Notes: a model not told the origin generated them from the letters alone. A DNA stretch of 10,217 nt from Acidobacteriaceae bacterium (GCA_003156615.1 PMHI01000381.1:1-10217), one strand, 5' to 3'; counted from the stretch's first letter, positions 1 through 8,682 are shown. A program made the numbers and translations.

Positions 1-249
1 CTTCTCCAGGCTGAAGATCAGCATCGCCTGATCCAGAGATTCGCCGAGATACTGGTGCCGGGCGGCCGCCTGCTATTTACCTCAACCGCCAAACCCGCCG
101 CTTGGAACGATGGAATGACCGGGTTGGCATCACTCTCCCTGGGGGCCGAGCAGTACAGGAAGCTGCTCGGAGCCGTTGGTATATCGGTCGCGGAGGAGTA
201 CGAGGACGAAGGCGAAAACCACTATTTCGACGCCTTCAAGGGTAAATAG
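1..249 (+). CDS. Class I SAM-dependent methyltransferase, C-terminal fragment (5' end outside window)
   Basis: The open frame runs in from the window edge and gives 82 residues before TAG. The segment LVPGGRLLFTS matches the strand and turn that follow the SAM-binding region in class I (type 11/12) methyltransferases. The tail, with GAEQYRKLLGAVGISV and then EYEDEGENHYFDAFKGK, resembles the C-terminal strands of small-molecule methyltransferases of that group. The glycine-rich SAM-binding motif would lie upstream and cannot be checked, so the substrate is unknown. An in-frame GTG at 55 is not the start, because the homologous-looking sequence continues upstream of it. The gene is convergent with the minus-strand cluster, with 94 nt between the two stop codons, so it is probably functionally unrelated to it. 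Confidence 0.8.
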   Translation, partial: LLQAEDQHRLIQRFAEILVPGGRLLFTSTAKPAAWNDGMTGLASLSLGAEQYRKLLGAVGISVAEEYEDEGENHYFDAFKGK

Positions 250-343
250 CCTTACCGATGTTCCTGTTAAGACCGGCACGACAAGGTGTATACGAAGACA
301 CCTACACAGACATTTACCATTGCCGCGAAAAGGGCCAACCTTA
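250..343. other. Convergent intergenic region with a weak hairpin
   Basis: This is the gap between the methyltransferase stop and the stop of the minus-strand outer-membrane gene. It holds one small inverted repeat, AGGTGT (284-289) and ACACCT (298-303), with an 8-nt loop. Neither side is followed by a T-run, so it is not a convincing intrinsic terminator. I see nothing else here. Confidence 0.4.
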
Positions 344-1108
344 TTACTTATACGATCTGGGGGGAAGCAGAAATTGCAGCCCAAAATAACCCACAAAATA
401 GGACTGATTCGGACGCGTCGCTTCAAGGCTGCGTCCGGTCATCAGGAGAAGAATGACCGGGGAATGAAGCTTGTAGCGCGCGCCGATTTCAATTGTGGGC
501 TGGGCGAATGAAGGATGAAAAGTCCCCAGGGAATACACTTCCAGGTCAGCCTCAAGTTTTGGCGTAAATTCATGCCCTAGCACCAGGCCGGTTAGCCAGC
601 TGTCCGGACCCTTGTGGCTAAACTGATAGCCAAGTTCGTAGTCCACATCCACCGGCCCGAATTTCCTGGAGAATTCGAAAGGCAGGAGGAACCCCTGGGT
701 TGCCGGAGTGATGCCGCGGCTTACGGCATTGTTTGGATTGTTGAGAAAAAGCTGAGGGAATACCGAGACCGATAAGCCGTCTTCCCCAGCATCGTAAAAA
801 CGCCACTTCACGCCCGGATTGGATTGATTCATGCCGAATTTCGCGGGCGAGCCCGAATTTTGCACCCTCAGCCAGGCGCTCTCGTAAGTCAACTGAATGC
901 GTTCGCCAACGCCGAAATTGATGTCGACGTCCGGGATGTGAGACAGCGACTGACCGCTGTAATAGAACGGCATGTAACCAAGATTGATTTCCCAGTTGAG
1001 ATTACCGGGCGTGCCCGGGTCATTCGTGTAATAAGGGGGCCCGCCTTGAGCAAAGGCTGCGCCCGCCGCCAGAACCCACCCGAAGCCAACAATAAAATTA
1101 CGTAACAT
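344..1108 (-). CDS. Predicted outer-membrane beta-barrel protein (transporter / Phenol_MetA_deg-like)
   Basis: This 254-residue protein starts at ATG 1106-1108 and stops with TAA at 344-346. Residues 1-20 form a signal peptide (short basic start, hydrophobic core, AFA before QG). The mature part is rich in alternating hydrophobic and polar residues and aromatic girdle residues. Examples are NWEINLGYMPFYY, GERIQLTYESAWLRV, GVKWRFYDAG and PVDVDYELGYQFSHKG, the usual look of a small beta-barrel. It resembles the loosely defined outer-membrane 'transporter' proteins related to the phenol meta-pathway family, but the assignment rests on style rather than a diagnostic motif. There are no cysteines. 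No clear Shine-Dalgarno sequence precedes the ATG. It is the last gene of the five-gene minus-strand run, 94 nt after the beta-propeller gene. The substrate, if any, is unknown. Confidence 0.72.
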   Translation of the reverse strand: MLRNFIVGFGWVLAAGAAFAQGGPPYYTNDPGTPGNLNWEINLGYMPFYYSGQSLSHIPDVDINFGVGERIQLTYESAWLRVQNSGSPAKFGMNQSNPGVKWRFYDAGEDGLSVSVFPQLFLNNPNNAVSRGITPATQGFLLPFEFSRKFGPVDVDYELGYQFSHKGPDSWLTGLVLGHEFTPKLEADLEVYSLGTFHPSFAQPTIEIGARYKLHSPVILLLMTGRSLEATRPNQSYFVGYFGLQFLLPPRSYK

Positions 1109-1202
1109 GTGTGAGGAAGACGAGGATCGGAGAATCTAGCCACGCCATTGCTAAGCTCTGAACAAGACCGGCTTGCTCTCCGCGATTCCCTCAAACCGAT
1201 TC

Positions 1203-2234
1203 CTACTGCGCCCCCTCCACCACGAGCACGACGAACGAACCGGGTTCCACTTTTCTCTCCGGCCCCGGAACCACATTTGCGGCTACCGTGAAGAGTCGAT
1301 GGGTCCGGCGATCGACCGCCATGGTGCGCGCGCTCTTTTGCGTCGTCACCGTCTGCAGCACGCTGAACTCAGCGGCGGCGTCTTCCTTGATCACCGTAAT
1401 CGTTCCGTCTCCTGCCGAGGCAAAAGCCAGCCCGCGGCCGGCGTCGAACGCGGTGGCATCGCAACCATCTCCTATGGCCGGAGTCGCCAAAACCTTTCCG
1501 CTATCGGCATCGACAATCGCCATCTTCTTGTTCCCGCTGCAACCCGCAAACAGGCGGCGGTGTTTCAGGTCGATGGCCAGACCAGTCGGCTCTTCACAGT
1601 CGGTGAGCTTCCAGTGCGACTTCACCGTCAGCTTCCGTGGATCGAAGGCCACGATTTCGGATTTGTCTTCCAGATTCACGAACACGGTACCGCTTTCGTC
1701 GGTCGCGGCAAACTCCGGCTTTCCGCCCAGTTGAATCGTCCCCACGACCTCGCCCTTGGACGCTTCAATGGCTGTCGCTGTCGTTTCCTTGCCTTTTCCA
1801 TTGAAGGTGAACACGCGTTTCGAAAAGGGATCGTACAGAATCGCGTCGGGACCGTTGCCCACCTTGATCTTCTTTTCTACCGCCAGCGTTTTCAGATCGA
1901 ACACGCTCACCGTATCTTCCCGGCCATTGCTGGTAAATCCACGGCCGAGTTCGTAGTCGAGGGCTACTCCGTGTACGCCCGCCGTGTCTGGAATCTCGCC
2001 GACCTGCTTGCCCGACTCGGTATCCACCACCATCACGCGAGTGCCTCGAGCAATAAACAAGCGATGTCCGCCGCCATCGGCCGTCAGATAATCCCATCCG
2101 CCATCGCCGCCGAGTTTCCACGTCGCAACGACTTTATAGTCCGACCCTTTATCGCCCGCAGCAATTGCCATAGTCGCAACCGCCAGAGCAGTCGCCAGTA
2201 CCATCAACGAAATCCCGAACCCCCGCCTTCTCAT
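1203..2234 (-). CDS. Exported YncE-family beta-propeller repeat protein
   Basis: The product is 343 residues if started at ATG 2232-2234. That start has AGGAG 8 nt upstream and opens directly on a signal peptide: MRRRGFGIS, a hydrophobic core, and probable cleavage after AIAA at about residue 26. An upstream in-frame ATG at 2282 would add 16 polar residues before the signal peptide and is less likely. The mature part has about seven repeats of 40-45 residues with the pattern 'R-L-F, short turn, V-x-V-x-D-x-x-S/T-x-K'. They begin near residues 56, 97, 138, 182, 225, 266 and 311. This fits a seven-bladed propeller of the YVTN/YncE type. Cys213, Cys232 and Cys258 lie in neighbouring blades and could include a disulfide. 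Such proteins are periplasmic or surface-attached and usually act as binding or scaffold modules; no catalytic site is evident. It lies 140 nt downstream of dctA. Confidence 0.9.
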   Translation of the reverse strand: MRRRGFGISLMVLATALAVATMAIAAGDKGSDYKVVATWKLGGDGGWDYLTADGGGHRLFIARGTRVMVVDTESGKQVGEIPDTAGVHGVALDYELGRGFTSNGREDTVSVFDLKTLAVEKKIKVGNGPDAILYDPFSKRVFTFNGKGKETTATAIEASKGEVVGTIQLGGKPEFAATDESGTVFVNLEDKSEIVAFDPRKLTVKSHWKLTDCEEPTGLAIDLKHRRLFAGCSGNKKMAIVDADSGKVLATPAIGDGCDATAFDAGRGLAFASAGDGTITVIKEDAAAEFSVLQTVTTQKSARTMAVDRRTHRLFTVAANVVPGPERKVEPGSFVVLVVEGAQ

Positions 2235-2374
2235 ATCCCTCACTCCTGTGCGATCTTCTTTTTGCCTGATCGAGCAATTCATATTGACCGATGTGGACCG
2301 CAGTCCTCTAGCGTAGCCTGTACTGCGAAATCCAACGCCGGCGCAGCCTCTCCGACTTCCGTCAGAAAGGCGAC
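2235..2374. other. Intergenic region between dctA and the beta-propeller gene
   Basis: This 140-nt gap separates the dctA stop codon from the next start on the minus strand. It carries the AGGAG ribosome-binding site for the propeller gene. I found no convincing -35/-10 pair and no terminator hairpin with a T-run. It is long enough to hold a separate promoter, so continued co-transcription with dctA is uncertain. Confidence 0.4.
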
Positions 2375-3712
2375 CTAAGAGGGCATGGCTAAATGCTGCC
2401 TGAGCGTTTCGCTTGGCAATTCACCGTCCCAGCGGGCGAGCACCAAAGTCGCGACCCCATTTCCAATCACGTTAACGACAGCTCTGAACATACTTAAGAA
2501 GCGGTCAATGCCGAGTATCAATGCCATGCCTGCAACTGGAATACTGGGGATGACGGAGAGTGTGGCCACCAAAGCAATAAACGACGCACCCTGAACGCCG
2601 CTGGCACCCTTGCTGGTGAGAATCGCTACTGCGAGGATGGTCAGTTGTTGGGTCAGCGTCAGATGCGTGTTGGTCGCCTGCGCCACAAAGAGCGCGGCCA
2701 TCGTCATGTAAAGACTGGAGCCGTCGGTGTTAAAAGTGAAACCGGTCGGTATCACGAGTCCAACCAGGGATTTGGAGCAGCCCAACCTTTCTAGTTTGCT
2801 CATCAGAGTCGGGATCGCGATTTCCGACGAACTGACCGCCAGCACCAGCAGGATCTCTTCCTTTATATAGGCCAGGAAACGGAAGAGGCTGAAGCCTGCG
2901 GCCCAGGCGATTGGACCGAGAACGATTATGACAAACAACATCGAGGTAAGCCAGAAGGCTCCAATCAACTTGGCAAGCGGACCGAGTGATGCCAGGCCGA
3001 ACTTACCGACCGTGTAGGCCATGGCTCCAAACGCTCCCACCGGCGCGAACTTCATGAGAATATTGGTCACCCTGAATACGGCGGAGGTGAGGGATTCGCC
3101 GAAGTCGACGAGGGGCTTCGCGCGGGCCCCGAGACTTGAGAGAGCGAAGCCGAAGAGCAGGGCCACGAAAACCACTTGGAGAATGTCTCCCTTGGCGAAG
3201 GCGTCGATCACGGTAATTGGGATGATGTGAATCAGGAAATCGGGAATGCTCTGCGCTTTGGCCTGTCCGGCGTAGTCGGCTACGGATCTGGCGTCCAGCG
3301 TAGCGGTATTCACATTGAAGCCACGGCCGGGCTGCACGATGTTGGCGACAAGCAGTCCGATGACGAGAGCAATGGTCGAGACGACTTCGAAGTATAAGAG
3401 CGCCATGCCACCGATGCGGCCGACCTTTTTCAGGCTTTCCATGCCGGCGATTCCCGTTACGACGGTGCAGAAAATAATCAGCGTGATGATCATGGAAATC
3501 GCCCGGATGAAGGCGTCGCCTAAAGGCTTCATGGCGACGGCGCGCGCCGGGTTCAGGGAACCCAGCACGATGGCCAACGCCATGGCCACCAGCACCTGCA
3601 CCCAGAGCGCGCGGTAAAAAGGCGTTTTTCTGGGTCCTCGGGCAGGCCCGGGCTCAGGCAAAAGATCTGCGGAATTCGTCTGGGCGGCGGACGGGATTGT
3701 CGTCATCGTCAT
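2375..3712 (-). CDS. dctA: DctA-type C4-dicarboxylate:cation symporter
   Basis: This inner-membrane protein of the dicarboxylate/amino acid:cation symporter family would import succinate, fumarate or malate. From ATG 3710-3712 it has 445 residues, against about 428 for E. coli DctA, with a roughly 25-residue polar N-terminal extension. Family landmarks are present in order: [39 protein letters not shown] (294-297) at hairpin 1, [20 protein letters not shown] with NTDG at 328-331, [10 protein letters not shown] (366-375) at hairpin 2, then [10 protein letters not shown] and [15 protein letters not shown]. Aligned from memory to the archaeal homologue GltPh, the residue contacting the substrate amino group (Asp394) is Ser407 here, while the carboxylate-binding Arg is kept (Arg410). 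The sodium-site Asp405 is Asn418. E. coli DctA has the same substitutions, which favours a dicarboxylate over an amino acid. One oddity is MIITLIIF (74-81), where relatives have a proline. An upstream in-frame start at 3805 would overlap the hydrolase gene by 79 nt and adds only low-complexity sequence. Confidence 0.93.
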   Translation of the reverse strand: MTMTTIPSAAQTNSADLLPEPGPARGPRKTPFYRALWVQVLVAMALAIVLGSLNPARAVAMKPLGDAFIRAISMIITLIIFCTVVTGIAGMESLKKVGRIGGMALLYFEVVSTIALVIGLLVANIVQPGRGFNVNTATLDARSVADYAGQAKAQSIPDFLIHIIPITVIDAFAKGDILQVVFVALLFGFALSSLGARAKPLVDFGESLTSAVFRVTNILMKFAPVGAFGAMAYTVGKFGLASLGPLAKLIGAFWLTSMLFVIIVLGPIAWAAGFSLFRFLAYIKEEILLVLAVSSSEIAIPTLMSKLERLGCSKSLVGLVIPTGFTFNTDGSSLYMTMAALFVAQATNTHLTLTQQLTILAVAILTSKGASGVQGASFIALVATLSVIPSIPVAGMALILGIDRFLSMFRAVVNVIGNGVATLVLARWDGELPSETLRQHLAMPS

Positions 3713-3726
3713 AGGGAACCGATTGG

Positions 3727-4989
3727 CTAGTGACCCGGCTCCGGCTCCAGTGTGTGCACCAGCCACGGGATGATCACTTCTTTGAAAATCCTGGGATCGG
3801 GCCACACTCCAACCTGTCGCCCGAGATGGCCGCCCTGAGGATTGATCCAGGCCGTCTTCGGAACGTCCCCCCGGTCGAGAAGCAGGTAGATGTCGGAGAT
3901 GGGCACCTGCGTGTCTTTGACTCCCGCCAGAACGAGCATGGGAGACATCGGCTTGCCGAGCAGGCCCTGTTTGACGAGTGAGATTTTTTCCAGTGCCGCC
4001 GCTAGTTCGTCCACGGTGTGCACGTTGTCAAAGATTGCCATGAGCGCGGGAACCTGATCGAAGAGATATTCGCGATTGCCGATCAAGGAATCCATCAGGA
4101 AACCTTTCTGGAAGAACTTATCGGTCGGCGGCGACTGTGCACTGGCTCCCTTGATCCGGGTGCGCTCGACGATGGCCATTTTCGTGGCCCAATATGCGCC
4201 CCAACTAACGCCGTGCATGGCGACTCGCGTCTTGTCGATCTCGGGCCGGGTGGCAATATAATCGAGCACGCGAGAGAGCATGCGATCCGCATTTTCACTG
4301 ACCTTGATCGGATTCTGTCCCGTGCCAGGACCGTCGACGGCGAGATAGCCGACACCGAAGGGCAGAATCGCACTGAAACTCTCGGCCAAATCTTCCTTGC
4401 GGCTGTCGAGTCCATTCACGGCCAGCACGAGCGGCACGGGGCCCGTGGGATTTTTCGGCAAGCGCAGATAGCCGATGATTTCTTTTCCTTCGAAGGGAAT
4501 TCTGACGATCTCCAGGGGAGGGTCCCAGAATTTTGCGTGAGCCCGGAAAGCTTCGAGCGCTTTTTCGTAGGAGCGCTGCTTGCCGGGAGAAGCGGGAATC
4601 GGCCACCGTCCGAAGGAATAAAGCCGCCAGGCGCGGATGTAATCGGCGTTCGCTTTCGCGGGATCGGTTTTCTCGAGCGACTCGGCTTCCTTCATGTAGC
4701 GGTCGGCCACTCCCATGAAGGCTCGGGCCCACTCGTCTTTATCGCGTGTGTGGATGGAATTGAATGCCTCCTTCACGTCGCCGGGATCGAGTCCGATGAG
4801 CGGGTACTGGCCTACTTCGGCGCGGTGGATCGCTTCCGTTCTGATCTCGTCGATGGTGCGCTCGGCATGTTGCTCGGCAAACCCAGAGATGCAGAGCGAG
4901 ACAATTAGAGCCAGCAACGCTGCCAGCGACGTTGCCCATGACGCGGTCGATATGGACTGTAGAGGATGATGCTCTACGGGTGTCAACAC
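3727..4989 (-). CDS. Exported alpha/beta hydrolase, FrsA / DUF1100-like
   Basis: The protein has 420 residues and starts at GTG 4987-4989, with AAGGA 8 nt upstream. Residues about 15-38 form a hydrophobic segment ending ISGFA, read as a signal peptide or membrane anchor. A helical region follows (about 40-155, including [14 protein letters not shown]), resembling the N-terminal helical part of FrsA-like and 2,6-dihydropseudooxynicotine hydrolase-like enzymes. The hydrolase core begins near '[20 protein letters not shown]'. It has the loop VDGPGTGQ (218-225), nucleophile elbow HGVSWGAYW with Ser262, Asp359 in GVKDTQVP, and His388 in GGHLG, so a full Ser-Asp-His triad can be proposed. Family members cleave esters or, in the nicotine-pathway enzyme, a C-C bond; the substrate here is unknown. 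The gene is 93 nt after the TonB-dependent receptor and 14 nt before dctA, which suggests it processes an imported compound outside the inner membrane. Confidence 0.9.
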   Translation of the reverse strand: MLTPVEHHPLQSISTASWATSLAALLALIVSLCISGFAEQHAERTIDEIRTEAIHRAEVGQYPLIGLDPGDVKEAFNSIHTRDKDEWARAFMGVADRYMKEAESLEKTDPAKANADYIRAWRLYSFGRWPIPASPGKQRSYEKALEAFRAHAKFWDPPLEIVRIPFEGKEIIGYLRLPKNPTGPVPLVLAVNGLDSRKEDLAESFSAILPFGVGYLAVDGPGTGQNPIKVSENADRMLSRVLDYIATRPEIDKTRVAMHGVSWGAYWATKMAIVERTRIKGASAQSPPTDKFFQKGFLMDSLIGNREYLFDQVPALMAIFDNVHTVDELAAALEKISLVKQGLLGKPMSPMLVLAGVKDTQVPISDIYLLLDRGDVPKTAWINPQGGHLGRQVGVWPDPRIFKEVIIPWLVHTLEPEPGH

Positions 4990-5030
4990 GAGATGATTCC
5001 TTTCCCGTCAAAATACAGTCGAAAATGAGG

Positions 5031-5064
5031 ATCGGGGCCGGAGGAGGAAATTCCCAACCCCGAT
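5031..5064 (-). other. Stem-loop between receptor and hydrolase genes
   Basis: In the minus-strand transcript a perfect 7-bp stem, AUCGGGG with CCCCGAU, encloses a 20-nt loop. The plus-strand arms are 5058-5064 and 5031-5037. The sequence just after it contains a short AUUUU but no real U-tract. It could be a partial terminator or an mRNA-stabilising element that lets the receptor be expressed more than the genes behind it. The pairing is seen directly; the role is inference. Confidence 0.4.
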
Positions 5065-5082
5065 TTGCCAAGCCTGGAGGGT

Positions 5083-8000
5083 TCAGAAGGCAAACTTCAG
5101 GCCTAGTTGAACCGAACGCGGCCCCCCCGAACCCACAGCCGGGTTAGCGGCCGCTATATCGGGAGTGGCACAGCCGCATCCGAAACCAGGCGCGGACGGA
5201 TCATTGAAACCGAAACCATTCTGCCCGCCGTAAGGATTGGCGAAGTTGGCATGGTTCAAAATGTTGAAGAACTCCGCCCGGAACTGGGCGTGGAAACGCT
5301 CGCCAAAGTGCCAGTTCTTGGCGACCGAGAAATCGAAGTTGCGGAAACCGGAATCGGGGAAGATATTTCGTCCCATGGTTCCGAAAGTTCCGAGGGCTGG
5401 CGGAATCATGACGGAGTTCCCTTTGGCATAACAGCCGAACAGGTTGACCGCGGCGGTTGCAGCGCCGGGAGATCCGCCATCGAGCGCCAAAGCCTCCGCC
5501 GTGCAGGCTGTGGGCAATCCGCCTGACGCTACGGTGTACTGCGGAGTTCCGGTTGGACCGGACTTGAAGTCATTGGTGTTGCCAAAGAAATCCCACCGAA
5601 TGGGACTGTTCGCCGGGGGACTCACGGGCAGGGCACCGATGCCGGCAGCATCGGTTCCCTCATCCATCGCTCCCCAATATTGCGGGCTTTGCAAAGTAAC
5701 AATCGAGTTGAGCTCCCACCCCTCGAGTGCCTGGGCGTAGCCCTTCTTGCCCGGGATCGCGTAGGTGAGCGAAAGCGTGAAGCGCTGACGAACATCAAAG
5801 TCGCTGTTGGCGTATTCTGCGCCCGGGTTATGAGCGTTCTGCGGCAGTCCCGATCCGTAACCGAAATCCCAGTTCGCGCCCACGTCATCGAGAGCGTGGG
5901 ACCAGGTGTAACCTACGACCATCGACAGCCCGTGATAGTTGCGCGAGTTCAGCGTCGCTTGCAGTCCGTTGTAATTCGAACGGTAGACGTTGCCCATCTG
6001 GAAGATGTTGCTCAGGTAGGGGAACTTGGTCACGAACGGCTCGGCCGCGGTCTCGGCATTCGTATCCGCGGCGCAGTTGTTGTAGCCGCTGCCCGCGCTG
6101 GCTAGACACGCGGCAAGCGGGGCGCCCAGCCAGCCCGATCCTACCGGCGGCTGATTGATGTCGCGAATGCCGGTTAAATTGGCACCGTGGTTGCCGACGT
6201 AAGCCAGTTCAAATGTCAGGTTCGGAGCAAAGGCGTGTTGCACGCTGAGGGCCCAGTTCCAGACGTAGGGCGTGGTCAGATTGCGGTCCACGCTCATGAC
6301 GGGGCAGGCATTTGGCGGAGTGCAATCGAGTGTGGTGTTGAAAACCGGTGTATTGTCCCAGGTCGCGGTGAACGGGGGGTTGTTCAAAAAATTCTTGGTG
6401 AGGACATTTCCCGTTTTGATGGTGCCGCCGGGGTCGATCGGGGCGCCTGCGTAGACACCTCCCGTGGGAACACTGCCGGGTCCAAAGGCGTTGTTGAAAG
6501 CGATGAACGACTGCCAGTTCACGGTTTCGTAAATCAGACCGCCGCCGCCGCGGATCACCGTAGTTCCTTTGCCGCTCATATCCCAGGCGAACCCGACGCG
6601 CGGCGCGAAATTCTTGTGATCGGGGTTATAGAGGCTAGGAATCCGATTGGAGCCGGTTTTCACCTGTACTAAGCCGAAGTTCGGATCGAAGTTGCCGAGC
6701 AGGTTGTGCTCTTCCTCGAGGACGGTGCTGAACTCGTAACGCAGGCCGAAGTTCAGCGTCAGATTCTTGGTGGCTCGCCAGTCATCCTGGATAAACGCAC
6801 CATACGCCCAGTTGTGCAGATGCAGCGTCGGATTTCCTACTTCGAGGGTTGACTTAAAGGGCAAGCCGGCAAAGAAGTCTTCGAGTGAGCTCGAAGCTGG
6901 AGGAGCGTTCGAGGGAGGAGGGCCGGGACTTAGAACGCCGCCCAGGAAGTTAATGCTGCCGCGCGCATTGCCGTATGCGGCATTGGTCACGTCGTTGTAG
7001 TGTAACTCGCCTCCAAACTTGAGGGAATGTTTGCCGGCGACGTAAGACACGTGATCGATGAATTGGGTAACGGAATCGGGTCCCTGGAACTTCGGCCACT
7101 TGAAGCCCCCCAGGGTCGTGAAGTAGCCGCCAAAGCCGATGCGCGGCAGGCCTCCCGTGAATGGCCCCGAAACGCCGGTGTCCAATCCGTAGCTAGAACC
7201 GGGGGTGTTGAGATCACCTGGCAGGGTGGGCTGGTACAGGCGGTTATATCCGACGCGCGCTTCGTTGACCCAGCGGAGGCCGGGGATCCACGTCCAGCTT
7301 CCACCCACCACCTGGGCGCGGGTGTGAATATCCGACCGCCATCTCGACTGCAATTCGGAAAAGTCCTCGACGGTTCCCGTATTGTTGCCAAAGAAATACA
7401 TTCCGCTGACATGCTGATTTCGATTCAGGTTGAAGTCAACTTTGCCGATCCCGTTGTAGACTTTTACGTCGTTGGGGAACCCGTTCTGGATATTGATGTT
7501 GGGATTATTGTTGGTGGGAAAGCCGGTTCCGTTGCAAGCGACCGTACCACCGGTGAGCGCGCAGCCAGCGATATTCAAGCTGGATGGACTCACCGCGATG
7601 CCTCCGGCATTCAGGTCCGCGATCACATTGGGGATGCTGTCGGCGCAGTCGCCTGTCGTCAGGAATACGCAGGTCCCATTGGTCGGCATCGGGACCATGG
7701 ACGGACTGGTGACGCCGCCATACGAGTTTCCTACGTCGTAGATCTGCCCTTCATAAGCACCAAAGAAAAAGGCCTTGTCCTTGACGATCGCTCCGCCCAC
7801 GCTGCCGCCGTATTGTTCGAGTGTTCTTTGGAGCTTTGGGTTCGGCACAGTATTGAAGTAATTTCGCGCGTCGAACACATCGCCATCGCGGCCAAAAGCA
7901 AACGCGGTTCCATGGATGTTGTTCGTGCCGGACTTGAGAGCGACATTGACCACCGCTCCTGGCTTCCACCCAAACTCAGCGGGCGGGAGTTCTTCCGCGT

Positions 8001-8682
8001 TAAACTCTTGAATGGCATCGATCGGCAGGATCGTTGCCGAATCGCCGGCAATACCTGCGCCGTTGATGATGGCTTGCCCGGAGTACGGTTCGCTGTTGAA
8101 CAAGCCTTCTATAAAGTAGGCGTTGTCCTCCGCACGCAGACCGTTAGTGCTCGTGGTCGAGAATCCGCCGCCGGGATAACGCATGACGCCGGGACGGAGC
8201 TGCAGCAGGTTCTCATAATTGCGGCCGTTCAACGGCAGATCATTAATCTCTGCGTTGCTCAGGGTGCCGCCGAGAGTTGAAGATACGCTTTCGATCAGCG
8301 GCACTTCGTCAGTCACCACCACCGTTTCGTTGACTCCGCCCGTCGGGAGCGCCATGTCGACGCGGAGGTCTTGCGCGACTTCGACCACGATGTTAGGGCG
8401 CTCAACCGTTTTGAAACCCTTGGCCTCGGCCCTGACCTTGTAGGTGCCGGGCTCGAGCTCAGGCACAGCATAGTCTCCGGAGGCACCAGTCGTGGCGGCG
8501 CGAATCGTCCCGCGCTGGGTGTCGGTCACAATGACTGCGGCTCCCGCGACGGCCGCGCCAGTAGAATCGGTTACACTACCGAGAATCTGTCCGCTGGTGG
8601 TTTGCGCGGTTAGCGGCAGACAGAGCGCAAATGTGAACCAAACCAGGCCCAGGACACGGATGCGATTCGACGTAGAACGCAT
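5083..8682 (-). CDS. Oar-like TonB-dependent receptor with N-terminal carboxypeptidase-regulatory-like domain
   Basis: This 1199-residue outer-membrane protein would import a ligand using TonB energy. ATG 8680-8682 is chosen because GGAGG lies 5 nt upstream and the signal peptide (residues 1-26, ending LPLTA before QTTSG) follows at once. A TTG 12 nt further upstream is less likely. Residues about 30-112 form a carboxypeptidase-regulatory-like beta-sandwich: GQILGSVTDSTGAAVAGAAV, then GDYAVPELEPGTYKVRAEAKGF. NETVVVT (118-124) is a possible TonB-box. The plug follows with NDLPLNGRNYENLLQLRPGV, NAYFIEG and VVNVALKSGTNNIHG (about 245-258). The rest is barrel, with the typical RAEFFNILNHANF near the end and a terminal phenylalanine (LGLKFAF). 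The mature protein has 12 cysteines, all in six close pairs. Length and order match the Oar-like receptors abundant in Acidobacteriota. No SusD-like partner is nearby. The ligand cannot be predicted. Confidence 0.96.
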   Translation of the reverse strand: MRSTSNRIRVLGLVWFTFALCLPLTAQTTSGQILGSVTDSTGAAVAGAAVIVTDTQRGTIRAATTGASGDYAVPELEPGTYKVRAEAKGFKTVERPNIVVEVAQDLRVDMALPTGGVNETVVVTDEVPLIESVSSTLGGTLSNAEINDLPLNGRNYENLLQLRPGVMRYPGGGFSTTSTNGLRAEDNAYFIEGLFNSEPYSGQAIINGAGIAGDSATILPIDAIQEFNAEELPPAEFGWKPGAVVNVALKSGTNNIHGTAFAFGRDGDVFDARNYFNTVPNPKLQRTLEQYGGSVGGAIVKDKAFFFGAYEGQIYDVGNSYGGVTSPSMVPMPTNGTCVFLTTGDCADSIPNVIADLNAGGIAVSPSSLNIAGCALTGGTVACNGTGFPTNNNPNINIQNGFPNDVKVYNGIGKVDFNLNRNQHVSGMYFFGNNTGTVEDFSELQSRWRSDIHTRAQVVGGSWTWIPGLRWVNEARVGYNRLYQPTLPGDLNTPGSSYGLDTGVSGPFTGGLPRIGFGGYFTTLGGFKWPKFQGPDSVTQFIDHVSYVAGKHSLKFGGELHYNDVTNAAYGNARGSINFLGGVLSPGPPPSNAPPASSSLEDFFAGLPFKSTLEVGNPTLHLHNWAYGAFIQDDWRATKNLTLNFGLRYEFSTVLEEEHNLLGNFDPNFGLVQVKTGSNRIPSLYNPDHKNFAPRVGFAWDMSGKGTTVIRGGGGLIYETVNWQSFIAFNNAFGPGSVPTGGVYAGAPIDPGGTIKTGNVLTKNFLNNPPFTATWDNTPVFNTTLDCTPPNACPVMSVDRNLTTPYVWNWALSVQHAFAPNLTFELAYVGNHGANLTGIRDINQPPVGSGWLGAPLAACLASAGSGYNNCAADTNAETAAEPFVTKFPYLSNIFQMGNVYRSNYNGLQATLNSRNYHGLSMVVGYTWSHALDDVGANWDFGYGSGLPQNAHNPGAEYANSDFDVRQRFTLSLTYAIPGKKGYAQALEGWELNSIVTLQSPQYWGAMDEGTDAAGIGALPVSPPANSPIRWDFFGNTNDFKSGPTGTPQYTVASGGLPTACTAEALALDGGSPGAATAAVNLFGCYAKGNSVMIPPALGTFGTMGRNIFPDSGFRNFDFSVAKNWHFGERFHAQFRAEFFNILNHANFANPYGGQNGFGFNDPSAPGFGCGCATPDIAAANPAVGSGGPRSVQLGLKFAF

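Noticed and set aside
284..303. Hairpin AGGTGT-N8-ACACCT between convergent genes as a terminator
   Set aside because: The stem is only 6 bp, only moderately GC-rich, and neither strand has a following T-run.
2235..2282. Upstream ATG for the beta-propeller gene at 2282
   Set aside because: It adds 16 charged and polar residues before the signal peptide, while ATG 2234 has AGGAG at good spacing.
1173..2378. Plus-strand 401-codon open frame
   Set aside because: It is antisense to the beta-propeller gene. Its translation is rich in His, Arg and Ser with no domain or signal, whereas the minus strand gives a signal peptide and regular repeats.
4018..4908. Plus-strand 296-codon open frame
   Set aside because: It mirrors the hydrolase gene, whose minus-strand frame holds the complete Ser-Asp-His triad. 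No motif is visible on the plus strand.
7027..8280. Plus-strand 417-codon open frame
   Set aside because: It is antisense to the receptor plug and barrel; the translation shows no recognisable domain and the receptor frame is unambiguous.
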